Shown in pieces: positions 8,301-17,172 of a stretch of 62,769 nucleotides of DNA (positions within the stretch are counted from its first letter, which is position 1; the number at the start of each line of letters is the position of its first letter). Source of the stretch: an uncultured Lachnospiraceae bacterium (GTDB lineage: Bacteria; Bacillota; Clostridia; Lachnospirales; Lachnospiraceae). Location: contig CAMWXE010000023.1 of NCBI GenBank assembly GCA_947178145.1, forward strand, positions 1 through 62,769. The letters are read 5' to 3'. The position numbers and the translations under genes were made by a program. The notes beneath the pieces were generated by a model, which saw only the letters and a list, made by a program, of their open reading frames with translations, was not told where the DNA came from and ran no database searches.

Positions 8301-9851
8301 CGCATAATAAACATTCGTTGCAAGCCATGAAGTGTCCGAGAGATAAATCATGGCATTGGCCAGAAAGACCGGAAACTCTGCGCGCAGTGGGAAATCTGAT
8401 TCCCGTATGTCAAACCCGACTACGATTTCTTTCCTGTCTTCGAACTCTCTGTAATACCCTACACACTTTCCGTCGTATTCCAAAAAGCTCTCCGCATCCT
8501 CTGGAAGCGCAAAGCAATATGCAGTGTTCACACCAATCGTAAAGCCGGACAGCCCCGCGGTCAGATCGCAGTCCGTCATATCCAGCACCACATTTTCCAG
8601 TATCTCCACTACCTCCCCGCCAGTATTGCCAAAGACCAGCCGATTCGACTCTGCCGCCTGTGGTGTCTGTCCGGCATCATAAATCACGATATTGTAACCC
8701 TGTTCTTTTAACGGTGTCCTGATCAGGGAATCTGCTGCCTCATCCACAGCCGCGTCAGTCTTTGCCTTGACGATACTTTCCCCTGTGACGGCATAATACG
8801 CCTTCTCAATAAATGTATTTCCGTCCCCGACGAGCAGCCCCCGCATCAGATTTTCCTGGTTTTTCAACGCCGACGACTCATTGTCGCGCACAAGACTGTC
8901 TGCAGAACCACCAGAAAACGAAATTTTATCAATCCGTGAGGTCAGTGTCTTCCCCTTCCAGTCCACCTGCTCAAAGAAGCAAATTCTGCTCTCGGAGGGT
9001 GCCAGATGCATTGATGCCAGCGCAATCATTTTCTTTTCATAAGTCTCATCATCATATAAGCTGACATCAAGTGACGCCTCCTCGTCGCTGTAATTTGTAA
9101 TGCTTACCATTATATCAAACAAACCATCCTCGCGGCTGGTGAATGCCGTATATTCATTCGCAACATTGGACGACACATCCCCCATTACATACAACTCTTT
9201 ATCCGCATTGCCGCGCAGCTCCTCAAACGCCGCTGCGCCAGTGCCATCTGTGTAGACAAGCACATCCGCTGCATCTCCCCCACTGGAAGCGGCTTCATTG
9301 GCGGCCTCTCCCATCAGGGTATCCAGTACGGACTGCGCCTGGGTGAGATTTCCACCGCTGTCGCTGCATTCTATGCCCTGCAGTGTGCGTACCAGACTGT
9401 CCGCATCCACAATATCCACTGCCAGAAGCTGTGCACCCGTGGCGTCCACAGTCACGACAGAAAAACGAGTATCCTGCGCAGTCCGCACATAGTCGCACGC
9501 CTGCTCCACTGCCTCCTCGAGACGGCTCTTCCCCGAGGAACCCACGTGCTGCATGCTGGCACTGGTATCAATCAGCAGCACCTTTCGCCCACCGCTGCGT
9601 CCGCTCCTCTGAATAAACGGTGACATCAGTGCAATCACCAGCAGTGCAATGATTAAAATCTGCAGATACATGAGCATATTGTGTACAAACTTCTCAAAAA
9701 AAGTCCGCGACTGTTCGTTTTTCAGCAGTTGTTTCCACAAAAGATTGGAGGAGATCAGATAGTCTGTCCCCCTTGGTTTCAACAAATACAGGATAATAAT
9801 TATCGGAACCGCTGTCAGAAAAAACAGCGGCAATAAACTTTCAAATATCAT
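5304..9851 (-). CDS. Giant membrane protein with three vWA segments (BatA-like N terminus)
   Basis: A 1515-residue membrane protein. The N terminus (1-80) resembles the BatA/Aer membrane domain with two TM helices. vWA segment 1 follows with intact MIDAS motif DTSAS (about 95). Two TM helices occur at about 590-640, then vWA segment 2 (about 650-800), whose MIDAS is degenerate (DLSNS). A class-I glutamine-amidotransferase-like fold (about 880-985, GFICCGGEDSFALGG) precedes vWA segment 3 with intact DRSGS (about 1000). A last TM lies at about 1410 and a Lys/Gln-rich tail ends the protein. It looks like a fusion of BatA with the large membrane vWA/GATase-like protein, normally separate genes. 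It overlaps the DUF58 gene by 11 bp. MoxR-DUF58-vWA sets are thought to act as metal-dependent chaperone or assembly systems; the client here is unknown. Confidence 0.85.
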   Translation of the reverse strand: MIFESLLPLFFLTAVPIIIILYLLKPRGTDYLISSNLLWKQLLKNEQSRTFFEKFVHNMLMYLQILIIALLVIALMSPFIQRSGRSGGRKVLLIDTSASMQHVGSSGKSRLEEAVEQACDYVRTAQDTRFSVVTVDATGAQLLAVDIVDADSLVRTLQGIECSDSGGNLTQAQSVLDTLMGEAANEAASSGGDAADVLVYTDGTGAAAFEELRGNADKELYVMGDVSSNVANEYTAFTSREDGLFDIMVSITNYSDEEASLDVSLYDDETYEKKMIALASMHLAPSESRICFFEQVDWKGKTLTSRIDKISFSGGSADSLVRDNESSALKNQENLMRGLLVGDGNTFIEKAYYAVTGESIVKAKTDAAVDEAADSLIRTPLKEQGYNIVIYDAGQTPQAAESNRLVFGNTGGEVVEILENVVLDMTDCDLTAGLSGFTIGVNTAYCFALPEDAESFLEYDGKCVGYYREFEDRKEIVVGFDIRESDFPLRAEFPVFLANAMIYLSDTSWLATNVYYAGEEIALQPWAELDRSQFESRPGKAGLYTLGNADYQESYVVRFQTATESDGRETADLENLPANSSDAVRQQKVKQTLRHLFILLALVFLVIEWIVYVRQMRYRGKFYWIVRGTVLLCMLLAFFGIRIYKGSGKTATVFVVDLSNSNEEHLEEAEQYLQKTISEMPSGNTYGIVTFGKDALVEQFLTSEHHYGGLLTLPEKAATNFEEAVSKALTLIPGEYSKRLVVLTDGKETRGDIRNMAQALTASQAELLTLLYENEETPDAYVDNVTLPAYLHPGDKYSITVIVESNYDTDAVIALYNGSSQTAANSVHLNKGSNRFVFSAQVDADTGSGATENLRVQVQAQGDTCQENDFYSACSVVETPPRILVISGRSVNTSAFASVLSAAGCDFSVVSARNVPDNIDDMLDYKSIILVNTYIDELPEKFLDNLETYVKDYGCGFICCGGEDSFALGGYRDTVLETVLPVEMQLRGVNEMPTMAMVMVIDRSGSMTGSAGSVGISNLDIAVRAAEVAVDNLNDTDYVGILTFDDKYEWQVELRQVDDRTAIKDKIKQISDGGGTTIKPALQEAVRVLAESEASIKHIVLLTDGMGETDNFVEVIGGCTDSGITLSTVAVGDNSDTSLLQYLADKCGGRYYYSDVSSDIPRIFAQEVFLGGDSYIQNGVFSLSVQRGHELTGNLFPEGWPVIYGYISATPKTASSPVIVSGEKGDPILTVWQYGLGRTAAWNSDVTGEWSGALAGQEDYVQLWKRIVDYSAGNVGMGEDSVNVVTVGERTQVDYQTSDYGSATEILVTVMDPKGAVTEEKLHATAPGKYTTELSTPQTGLYHFNIRRMEDGEIQNYMTTAAAVQFSDEYKFDISADAYRQFVEQYGRMITEQDSVWTRISSGARESYPLTNWLLALTVCLFLADVAMRRFQYAPKRLLMMAGRTGRRTTQSVESTVREPHSGTAQMTQVSETEDASERKVAETGKKQKKQRKPRQSEQTLDTSQLLKKKDDRNV

Positions 9852-10746
9852 ATAATTTCCTTAGCTCCTGAAAAATCAGTTCATAAATATCCGTTTCCGT
9901 ACTGCACACTGCATAAAATGCACCTATCCGCGCACACTCCTGACGCAATCCTGCCAAAAAAACCTGCAATGCCTGTTCATACACCCGAATGCTTCCAGCA
10001 TCCAGCGTCAGACGCAGCGTGCTCTTCTCCTCCATGTCAATCAAGTTCCGTGTACCCGTAAGTTCTGTAAAGCGCTCCGCAGAGAGCTCCTCCGCGGCCA
10101 GCACATGCAAAAATGCAGTTTTTTGCTTCCTGTACGCCAAAAAACGCAGAATTTTTCTCACCGTCTCCTGTTCCTGATCTGCATCCACGAAAGACTCCTG
10201 TAAAAAGTCGCTGATAATCATAGTCACTCCCGGTCCCCTGCCTGGAAGCTGCCTGACGGCCTCACTGACATCAATTTTTCCGTCAAAAGAGCGCTGTGCC
10301 AGCCAGTCTGTAAGTCTCGGCAAGGCGCGCTTCCCGCCGCCAGCCACAAAGGGCTGCTGCATCTGACGCATATCGTAGAGCATCACGCGGTCCATATTGT
10401 TGAGCCCCATGCAGGCAAACGCAGCCGCCAATACACAGGCACGCTCACTTTTTTTGGGAACTCCATAGTCCATAGACGCACTGGTATCGATTAATATGGA
10501 GACAACGGCTTCCTTTTCCTCCATGTACTCTTTCACATACAGCCTGTCAAGCCGCCCGTAAGCATTCCAGTCAATGCGCCGTATGTCGTCGCCTGGCATG
10601 TATTCCCGAAAATCTGAAAACTCTGTGGAAGATCCCTTTTGTGTCGATTTACGGTTTCCCGTCAGATTCATGGATGCCCTGTGTCCCATCGCCAGCCGGA
10701 GCCGGGAAAGTTTGTCAAAAAATGCAGCGTCCAGCGTCATTGTCAT
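9841..10746 (-). CDS. DUF58 protein (vWA-like)
   Basis: A soluble 301-residue DUF58 protein with the family motif FREYMPGDDIRRIDWNAYGR at about 46-65, followed by a vWA-like core with LIDTSASMDYG (about 87-97). DUF58 proteins are the constant partners of MoxR ATPases; the gene overlaps the MoxR gene by 4 bp (ATGA) and the vWA gene by 11 bp, so translation of all three is probably coupled. No membrane segment is visible, unlike the second DUF58 protein of this window at 24.5-25.6 kb. Confidence 0.9.
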   Translation of the reverse strand: MTMTLDAAFFDKLSRLRLAMGHRASMNLTGNRKSTQKGSSTEFSDFREYMPGDDIRRIDWNAYGRLDRLYVKEYMEEKEAVVSILIDTSASMDYGVPKKSERACVLAAAFACMGLNNMDRVMLYDMRQMQQPFVAGGGKRALPRLTDWLAQRSFDGKIDVSEAVRQLPGRGPGVTMIISDFLQESFVDADQEQETVRKILRFLAYRKQKTAFLHVLAAEELSAERFTELTGTRNLIDMEEKSTLRLTLDAGSIRVYEQALQVFLAGLRQECARIGAFYAVCSTETDIYELIFQELRKLYDI

Positions 10747-11714
10747 AATTTCGTGTTCTCCTCCAATATTTTCTCAATGACATCATCCTCACTGATTCCC
10801 TCACTGATCGCGTCAAAACTCAGAATAATACGGTGTCTGAGCACAGGAAATGCCATTTCCTTCACATCCTGAAAAGAGACATTAAAACGTCCCTCGAGAA
10901 AAGCTTTCGCCCTCGATGCGCGGATAAGTGCCTGCGCAGCCCTCGGGCTGGCGCCTTCCTTAATATAGGGATTCCCGGCATGGGTATCCATGACAATATT
11001 TAACAGATAATCCATCACCGCGTCGGCAATCGGAATCTGGTTTACCAGAGCCCGCGCCGCCATCAGTCCATTGCTGTCCATCTGCTTTGTAATCATTGGC
11101 TCCTGGCTTCCCTCTGTCAGTGCAACAATGCCTTTCAGCTCCTCCCTCGACGGAAAGTGGACCAGTATCTTGAACATAAAACGGTCCAGCTGTGCCTCCG
11201 GCAGCGGGTATGTCCCCTCGTTTTCAATGGGATTCTGCGTGGCAAGCACAAAAAAGGGCTCTGCAAGGGCATGGCTGTCATTTCCCACAGTCACTGTGTG
11301 CTCCTGCATCGCCTCCAACAGTGCTGACTGCGTTTTGGGTGTAGCACGGTTGATTTCATCTGCCAGAATCAGATTGGCAAAAATCGGTCCGCGCTCAAAG
11401 GAAAAAGCGCTTCCCTGTTCGTTCTTGATAATGATATTGGTACCTGTCACATCGCTTGGCATCAAATCCGGTGTAAACTGAATCCGCTTGAATGACAAGT
11501 CAAAGACCTTTCCAATGGTGCTGACTAATCTCGTTTTGCCCAGTCCTGGCATGCCCTCCAATAACACATTGCCCCCTGTGAGCATGGCAAGCATAACCTG
11601 ACGGATAATCTCGCGCTGCCCAATAATTCCCTTCTGGATCTCCTGTTCGCAGGCAGCGATCCGCTGTGCCATATCCGCCGGGGCTGGCAGCATATTGTTG
11701 TCCCATTCGCTCAT
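10743..11714 (-). CDS. MoxR-family AAA+ ATPase
   Basis: A 323-residue AAA+ ATPase of the MoxR family. Walker A is GMPGLGKT (about 54-61), Walker B is LILADEINRA, sensor 1 is ATQNPIENEGTYPLPEAQLDRF and sensor 2 lies in GASPRAAQALIRASRAKA. MoxR ATPases work with vWA proteins to assemble or activate protein complexes, and the DUF58 and triple-vWA genes directly downstream are the expected partners. It is one of two MoxR-DUF58 pairs in the window; the other is at 24.5-26.5 kb. Confidence 0.95.
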   Translation of the reverse strand: MSEWDNNMLPAPADMAQRIAACEQEIQKGIIGQREIIRQVMLAMLTGGNVLLEGMPGLGKTRLVSTIGKVFDLSFKRIQFTPDLMPSDVTGTNIIIKNEQGSAFSFERGPIFANLILADEINRATPKTQSALLEAMQEHTVTVGNDSHALAEPFFVLATQNPIENEGTYPLPEAQLDRFMFKILVHFPSREELKGIVALTEGSQEPMITKQMDSNGLMAARALVNQIPIADAVMDYLLNIVMDTHAGNPYIKEGASPRAAQALIRASRAKAFLEGRFNVSFQDVKEMAFPVLRHRIILSFDAISEGISEDDVIEKILEENTKL

Positions 11715-11755
11715 TTTATTTAACTCCTTCCAAAAACTTATCCAACCTTTTCTCC

Positions 11756-13060
11756 TTAATTAAAGTTCGAAAAATACTCCTTAATAATCTCCTCCATACC
11801 GCTGGGATACTTTCCCGCCGCAATTCCTTCATAGGCGTTCTGCTCATAACTTCCGATCACCGCCTCGTAAGACATATGTGTCCCCTCCCAGCTCAGTCCG
11901 TTCTGTGCATGAAAATATTCAGAGGCTTCATGGTCTACCGCATTTCCTGTGAGATTGCCGTTGTCAGCGATATCATTCGGAATGCTCACGTAGTCATGCG
12001 GTGTATCGCTGGTGCCGGTTCCCCTGCCATTTCCAGACCCGTCACTGCCGCCATTTCCGCCGTTTCCATTATCACCAGACTGACCACCGCTGCCATTCTG
12101 TCCACTGCCTCCATTACTGCCATTGTTGTCATTCTGTCCGTTATTGCCGGACTGACCGTTCTGACTGCCCTGACCGTCCCCGCTGCCCATATCAGACTGC
12201 CTGGTATTTCCATTTGCATTGGCAAGCTGTGTCCCGCTCATCTCCTGCATCTTATTTGACAATGCCTGCATGGACTCTGCAGTGACAGACGACACCGTCG
12301 CCCCGTTCTGAAGACTCTGCGCGAGACTTGCCAGCTGACTGCCCATATTCTCATATCTGTAATTCAGCTTTTCCGTTGCTGCCTGCATCATCTCGTTGGA
12401 GGATGCCTGCTGATACTCTGACTGGGAAGCCTGCAGACTCTCGATCATCTCCTGCAGCACCGCCTGCTGTTCCGGCGTCAGTTCTTCCTCCTGCTCCAGC
12501 TGCTCCAACGCCTCCACAAGCTCCTCAATCTCATCCGTCTTCTCCTTTGCCTCCTCCTTAACGCTGTGCATCTCCTTTGCCTGATCCTTCATCTTCGAGG
12601 GCACCAGCGCAAGGACAAGCAGCACCACAAGCAGTCCCATCAGGGAACCGATCTTTTTCCATGGGGGCAGCAGTGCGATTCGTATCCTGTCCCGGTGTTC
12701 CCGCAGCTGCTGTATAGCGTCTGTGCGCTGAAGCCCGACCAGCGGACCTCCTTTTTCCAGATTCTCATAGGCGGTGACAATCCGCTCATCAAACCCGAAG
12801 CTGTCCATCACAAGCGCAGTCTGCTCCATGTTTGTCCGCTTCACATACGCCACGGTCAATGCCGTCAGCAGCGCGAGGACCAGCGCCAGAACAGCATACA
12901 TTCCAGCATAATAAACAGGGATCACAAACGATGCCGCCTGGAAACCAATTCCCACAACCGCACCGATACCCAGCGCTGACACCAGATATTTTAAAAGGCC
13001 TGCCAGATTTAATCTGCGTCGACAGCTTTGTATTTCTTTTACGAAATCGCTCTGTTCCAT
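11756..13060 (-). CDS. Membrane protein with coiled coil and Gly/Asn/Ser-rich linker
   Basis: Not assigned to a named family. The 434-residue protein has two adjacent TM helices (about 25-70), a third at about 135-155, a long acidic/Gln-rich coiled coil (about 160-290), then a low-complexity linker of Gly, Asn, Ser and Asp (about 295-350) and a short globular C terminus ending in EEIIKEYFSNFN. The position between the ABC-2 permease and the MoxR gene suggests a structural or scaffold component of the same complex. The linker DNA (about 12000-12190) consists of degenerate short repeats and could vary in length between strains. Confidence 0.7.
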   Translation of the reverse strand: MEQSDFVKEIQSCRRRLNLAGLLKYLVSALGIGAVVGIGFQAASFVIPVYYAGMYAVLALVLALLTALTVAYVKRTNMEQTALVMDSFGFDERIVTAYENLEKGGPLVGLQRTDAIQQLREHRDRIRIALLPPWKKIGSLMGLLVVLLVLALVPSKMKDQAKEMHSVKEEAKEKTDEIEELVEALEQLEQEEELTPEQQAVLQEMIESLQASQSEYQQASSNEMMQAATEKLNYRYENMGSQLASLAQSLQNGATVSSVTAESMQALSNKMQEMSGTQLANANGNTRQSDMGSGDGQGSQNGQSGNNGQNDNNGSNGGSGQNGSGGQSGDNGNGGNGGSDGSGNGRGTGTSDTPHDYVSIPNDIADNGNLTGNAVDHEASEYFHAQNGLSWEGTHMSYEAVIGSYEQNAYEGIAAGKYPSGMEEIIKEYFSNFN

Positions 13061-13087
13061 ATGATTCCTCCATGGTATTCGTAATTC

Positions 13088-14014
13088 TTAGTCGGCTTTC
13101 TGGGTCGTCTTCTTTTTGCTCTGCTTTTTACCACCCATATTATTCATCGGATTCACCTTCCATGCCGCCGCAATCATAAACCAAAAAGCCAGCACAAGGA
13201 TACATGCTGCCGACAGGAACATCCAGACTTTCCCCTGCGCCAGCCGGTATGTCACAAATCCAACAGATCCCTGCGTAAAGTTAGAGCCAGCCTCCGCACC
13301 AAACGCAGATTCTCCAGTCATAAGCTGCATAAAAAATTCTTCAAAAAATACACCCGGATTCACCAGCAAAAATAATGGAGCCTCCCCCACTGTATTCCCA
13401 TCCGTCCACAGAATTTTCAGCAACATGGGAACAAATGTCAAAATGTATATCACAAAATAGATCACAAATGACAAAACCACCGCCGATATGGATTTACGGC
13501 AGATCGAAGAACAGAAAATACCAATGCTTCCCGAGAGCACCGACAGCAGGATAATGGTAAGCACAAAGTAAAGCAGACTGCTCCATGCAAGACCGCCCAC
13601 CACAAACGACAACGCCATGATCGGCATACTTGCAGCCACGAAAAAGAGAATCCGAATCACCGCAGATACCACCTTCCCCAGCACGATGGAAAAAGGGGAC
13701 ATGCAGGTTGTCAGCATAATGTCAAAGGTCTGGCGCTCCTTCTCGCCTGAGATGGAGGACGCTGTAATAATCGGCGCAATCAGTGCCACAATACACACCT
13801 GCGCAACCGCAAGTACTGGAAACAGATCAATCAGATAACTGTAAATATTCCTGTCGCTGTAATAGCTGTAGGTCTCTCCCTGAATCACCGCTAACGCCAG
13901 CAGAAAAGCGAGCACAAGTACCAGATCATAAGCAAACAGTCCCCAACTCAGACGCATACTGCGCGCTGTCACCTGCAGATCTTTCTTTACAATTGGATTC
14001 CACCGTATTTTCAC
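13088..14014 (-). CDS. ABC-2 type permease
   Basis: A 308-residue integral membrane protein with six or seven predicted helices. Between the first helices it has the GEKERQTFDIMLTTCMSPFSIVLGK stretch (about 89-113, quoted here as GEKERQTFDIML onward), the usual cytoplasmic coupling region of ABC-2 permeases. The start overlaps the ATPase gene by 4 bp. A Lys-rich tail (about 298-306) ends the protein. With the ATPase and the exported protein upstream it resembles GldF/GldG-type ABC sets associated with MoxR and vWA proteins. The substrate is unknown. Confidence 0.85.
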   Translation of the reverse strand: MKIRWNPIVKKDLQVTARSMRLSWGLFAYDLVLVLAFLLALAVIQGETYSYYSDRNIYSYLIDLFPVLAVAQVCIVALIAPIITASSISGEKERQTFDIMLTTCMSPFSIVLGKVVSAVIRILFFVAASMPIMALSFVVGGLAWSSLLYFVLTIILLSVLSGSIGIFCSSICRKSISAVVLSFVIYFVIYILTFVPMLLKILWTDGNTVGEAPLFLLVNPGVFFEEFFMQLMTGESAFGAEAGSNFTQGSVGFVTYRLAQGKVWMFLSAACILVLAFWFMIAAAWKVNPMNNMGGKKQSKKKTTQKAD

Positions 14015-14937
14015 TGTGCGCCACCTCCTGTCAACTGCATAAACAACGATTCCAGACTTCCTTCCTCCCTGTAAAATCCCGTCAAAACCACCTGATTCTG
14101 AATCATCTGCCCAATTAAGGCACTCATCTGTTCATCTGTGTTATTGTTTGTGACGATAATTTCATTCTCCCTGACTGACTCTACCACCACGCCTGCCTGT
14201 TCCGTCAAGAGCCGGACCGCAGTCTCAATACCGGACGCAGCCTGAATATGAATGCGCTTTCCGCCTGCGACCTGCTGCATAATGTCCTCAATGCGCCCTG
14301 CCATAATCAGCTGCCCGTGGTTCATGATCCCGATACTCGTACACATCTCAGAGAGCTCGGAAAGAATGTGGGAGCTGATCACAATTGTCTTTCCCATGGA
14401 ATGCAGATTCTTTAAGAGCTCCTTCATCTCCACCCGCGCCCTTGGATCCAGACCAGAACTCGGCTCATCCAATATCAGAAGTTTTGGATTGTGAAGCAGT
14501 GCCCTCGCCACACAGAGCCGCTGCTTCATGCCGCGCGAGAGCGTGTCCACGTAAAATTCCCTCTTATCCGAAAGGTTTACAAGCTCCAAAAGATCCTCTG
14601 TCAGCTTCGCGATATCGCGCGACTGCATCCCGTACATAGAACCATAAAAATCCATATACTCATGTACTTTCAAATTATCGTACACCCCAAAAAAATCTGG
14701 TACATAACCAATCAACCGCTTCATTTCCCTGCTGCCCATCGGTGCGCTGGTATTTCCGATCTGCACAGAGCCGCTGCTCGCCTTGAGCAGACCACAGACA
14801 ATGCGTATCGTGGTAGTCTTGCCCGCGCCGTTTGGCCCCACAAAACCAAACAGATCACCCTCTGGAATGTGCAGGGAGAGATGGCTGACTGCTGTAAACT
14901 TGCCATATTTTTTTGTCAGGTTATTAATTGTCAGCAT
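14011..14937 (-). CDS. ABC transporter ATPase (CcmA-like)
   Basis: ATPase partner of the adjacent ABC-2 permease. Within 308 residues it has Walker A GPNGAGKTTT, Q-loop YVPDFFGVYD, signature LSRGMKQR, Walker B LLILDEPSSGLD and H-loop SSHIL. The last 80 residues form the small C-terminal domain common in ABC-2 ATPases. Start 14937 (MLTINNLTKKYG) has GGGGGGAAG upstream and follows the previous stop by 14 bp; an ATG 36 bp earlier would overlap the upstream gene. Confidence 0.92.
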   Translation of the reverse strand: MLTINNLTKKYGKFTAVSHLSLHIPEGDLFGFVGPNGAGKTTTIRIVCGLLKASSGSVQIGNTSAPMGSREMKRLIGYVPDFFGVYDNLKVHEYMDFYGSMYGMQSRDIAKLTEDLLELVNLSDKREFYVDTLSRGMKQRLCVARALLHNPKLLILDEPSSGLDPRARVEMKELLKNLHSMGKTIVISSHILSELSEMCTSIGIMNHGQLIMAGRIEDIMQQVAGGKRIHIQAASGIETAVRLLTEQAGVVVESVRENEIIVTNNNTDEQMSALIGQMIQNQVVLTGFYREEGSLESLFMQLTGGGAQ

Positions 14938-14951
14938 AGAACTTCCCCCCT

Positions 14952-16949
14952 TCACTGAACAGCATACAGACAACCGTAAGATGTCTCGCTGCAGTCATCT
15001 TCTACCGCTTTATACCAATCTTCTGTAATACCAATAATCATTGTTCCACCAGAATAATTTTCCCTGACATACGTTGCAAAAATCCCCATCCCTAGCGCAG
15101 CCACTGTGTCATAATCCTCGTTTATTTCACGGGCATATTCGCTCATATAATGCTGCACTGCATTGATTGTTGAACCATAACCCTTTTGCCAGGATGTATA
15201 ATTTGCCTCTTCCAGCGTGCAGGTCTCCCCTGCCGGAAGATCTTCATAAATAAACAGGTCCCCATCGACAATTACCGCAAAATACTTGAAATCCCGACTG
15301 GTCTCATTTGTGACTGTCCCTGTAATCCCCCATTTTGCAGAGGTTGTCAGATCACTCGAAATACTTCCCGTCTCCATATTCTGGGCAGTTCCTGCCTGGA
15401 AATAGCCATCTTCAAAACCACTTTCTGGATTCTGTCCAAAGAAAATACTATCCCCTTCTCCTTGAATATGATAATAATACTGGCCATCCGCGTCCCCATA
15501 AGAATAGCTGCCCAGAAATGGCCCCGCGTAGTCATATCGGTCTGCAAGCTGCAGTCTCCATTCCTTGTGGCCTGCATCGTAACAGTGCATATATGTCACA
15601 TTATCGGTGGCAGAACGATTTCCTGCATCCTGACCAGAAAGCTGTTCGACTGTCACAGAGTACACCCTGGTATTCACAACCTCAAATCCGCTTCCAGCTA
15701 CGTATACCAGAAAGGTTCCCACAAGCACTGTGACAGGAACGGCTCCCCAGTACCAATCCCGCTTTTTCATGGCACGCAGTATCAAATAGAGGACAGGGCC
15801 GACAAAAATGACATACGCGACCACAATGAATTTCAATCCCCCAAAGTTCAGACGATCGCCACTGTTTCCAAAACTTCTGAAAATGTTGCGGACAATATAG
15901 CTTAATTTGCTATAATTTTGATTGCCATACTCGGGTGCGATGCGTACATATCTATATACGTTCTGCAAAAGCTCCCCTTCACTGAGCTCCCAATTTTCGA
16001 TCGTCTGACTTGGGTTCAAATCATACAGCGCATACGGCACGATTTCCACTGCACCATATCCCCATGAAGACAGCTTGACCAGACTGCTCGCATCCTCATA
16101 GAACTGATTGTCCGTATCCCTCAAATCTGCCATGGACAGATTTTCCAGGCCCGGACCATAATCTTCACTGTTAATCCTCTCCTCTGGTTCATATATCCGA
16201 ATGCACTCGATATTCAGAAAATCCAGGCCGCTCAATGTATCCTCTGCATGTTTTCCAGTGCCTACAATCAGCATTCCCCCATCATTCACCCACTGTCTGA
16301 TGCCTTCTAGTGTCGCATCCGTTAAGATACTTGTATTATAGTTATCTATTACAAGATACGCCAGACGATTCAGAGAATTCATCAGGTTGTCCTGATCTAA
16401 CTCTACTAAACGGATCGGCAGCTCTATTCCGCCGTAATCTATGCTCTCTCCTCCCAAATCCAGATATGTGAGCAAACTGTAAGAATCACTCAGGATCCCC
16501 ATAGCAAGCGCATCTGTCCTGTCAAGCAAAAAACGACCAAAACGCTTCTCAGCAGTCACGTTCTTTCTCTGATCCACCAAGGATACCTTCATCGTCGCGT
16601 CCTGCTCCTCGATACTGCTGACTGGTATCCTGACCACAAACTGCTTCGTGCTGCCCTGCGGCAGGGAAATCGCAGTGTCATAGGCACAGCTGAGGGAATC
16701 GTAAGATATTTCCATCTGCACACGCACTATGCCTTCCCAGTCGTCCCCCTGATTGTAAATCGTCAGTTGAATATCATATGTCATATCATCTGATGAAAGC
16801 ATCTGCGCATCAATGTCAAATAGTGGGTTTTCACTCTGACCGGCATCCTCCGCCGCAAGGCCTGTCCCTCCCAACAGCATGACACCAAACAGTATTCCCA
16901 GCAGGAAAGCCACCCAAAACCGCCTGCTTGTTTTTATTATATTTCCCAT
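14952..16949 (-). CDS. Exported membrane protein with DUF4350-like domain
   Basis: First gene of the ABC/MoxR/vWA operon. The protein has a basic N terminus and a hydrophobic signal or anchor (WVAFLLGILFGVMLL) followed by an Ala-rich cleavage-like site, then an extracytoplasmic beta-rich region (about 35-130). Next comes a Rossmann-like DUF4350/GATase-type segment (LEGIRQWVNDGGMLIVGTG, about 220-240), two TM helices at about 385-430 and a C-terminal extracytoplasmic domain. The layout recalls GldG-type ABC auxiliary proteins. Start 16949 is chosen because GGAG lies six bases ahead; in-frame ATGs 6 and 21 bp earlier are less well placed. Confidence 0.7.
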   Translation of the reverse strand: MGNIIKTSRRFWVAFLLGILFGVMLLGGTGLAAEDAGQSENPLFDIDAQMLSSDDMTYDIQLTIYNQGDDWEGIVRVQMEISYDSLSCAYDTAISLPQGSTKQFVVRIPVSSIEEQDATMKVSLVDQRKNVTAEKRFGRFLLDRTDALAMGILSDSYSLLTYLDLGGESIDYGGIELPIRLVELDQDNLMNSLNRLAYLVIDNYNTSILTDATLEGIRQWVNDGGMLIVGTGKHAEDTLSGLDFLNIECIRIYEPEERINSEDYGPGLENLSMADLRDTDNQFYEDASSLVKLSSWGYGAVEIVPYALYDLNPSQTIENWELSEGELLQNVYRYVRIAPEYGNQNYSKLSYIVRNIFRSFGNSGDRLNFGGLKFIVVAYVIFVGPVLYLILRAMKKRDWYWGAVPVTVLVGTFLVYVAGSGFEVVNTRVYSVTVEQLSGQDAGNRSATDNVTYMHCYDAGHKEWRLQLADRYDYAGPFLGSYSYGDADGQYYYHIQGEGDSIFFGQNPESGFEDGYFQAGTAQNMETGSISSDLTTSAKWGITGTVTNETSRDFKYFAVIVDGDLFIYEDLPAGETCTLEEANYTSWQKGYGSTINAVQHYMSEYAREINEDYDTVAALGMGIFATYVRENYSGGTMIIGITEDWYKAVEDDCSETSYGCLYAVQ

Positions 16950-17023
16950 ATCCATCTCCGCTCTCTGCAAAAATAATTATTCTTATCCAATTTATAGATT
17001 CTGCATTTACATGTTCCGAAAAT

Positions 17024-17052
17024 ATTATACAAAACTTTCCTGAAAATAGCAA
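17024..17052 (-). promoter_or_regulatory. Promoter of the ABC/MoxR/vWA operon
   Basis: On the minus strand TTGCTA (17052-17047) and TATAAT (17029-17024) are separated by exactly 17 bp. Transcription would start near 17017, about 70 bases before the first gene's start codon at 16949. Confidence 0.75.
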
Positions 17053-17077
17053 TGTAAATAAGGTTTACAAATGCACA

Positions 17078-17111
17078 AAAAGTGGAGGTTCTCTCCGAAC
17101 ACTCCACTTTT
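17078..17111 (-). terminator. Terminator of the galactokinase operon
   Basis: A perfect 10-bp inverted repeat, AAAAGTGGAG (17078-17087) with CTCCACTTTT (17102-17111), encloses a 14-base loop. On the minus strand the right arm ends in a T run. It lies 60 bp past the galactokinase stop and just ahead of the next operon's promoter. Confidence 0.8.
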
Positions 17112-17172
17112 CACATATCAATCTGTTACTCCCTGTCTTTTGCCTGCAATCCGAGACATTCCGTAATTTTCA

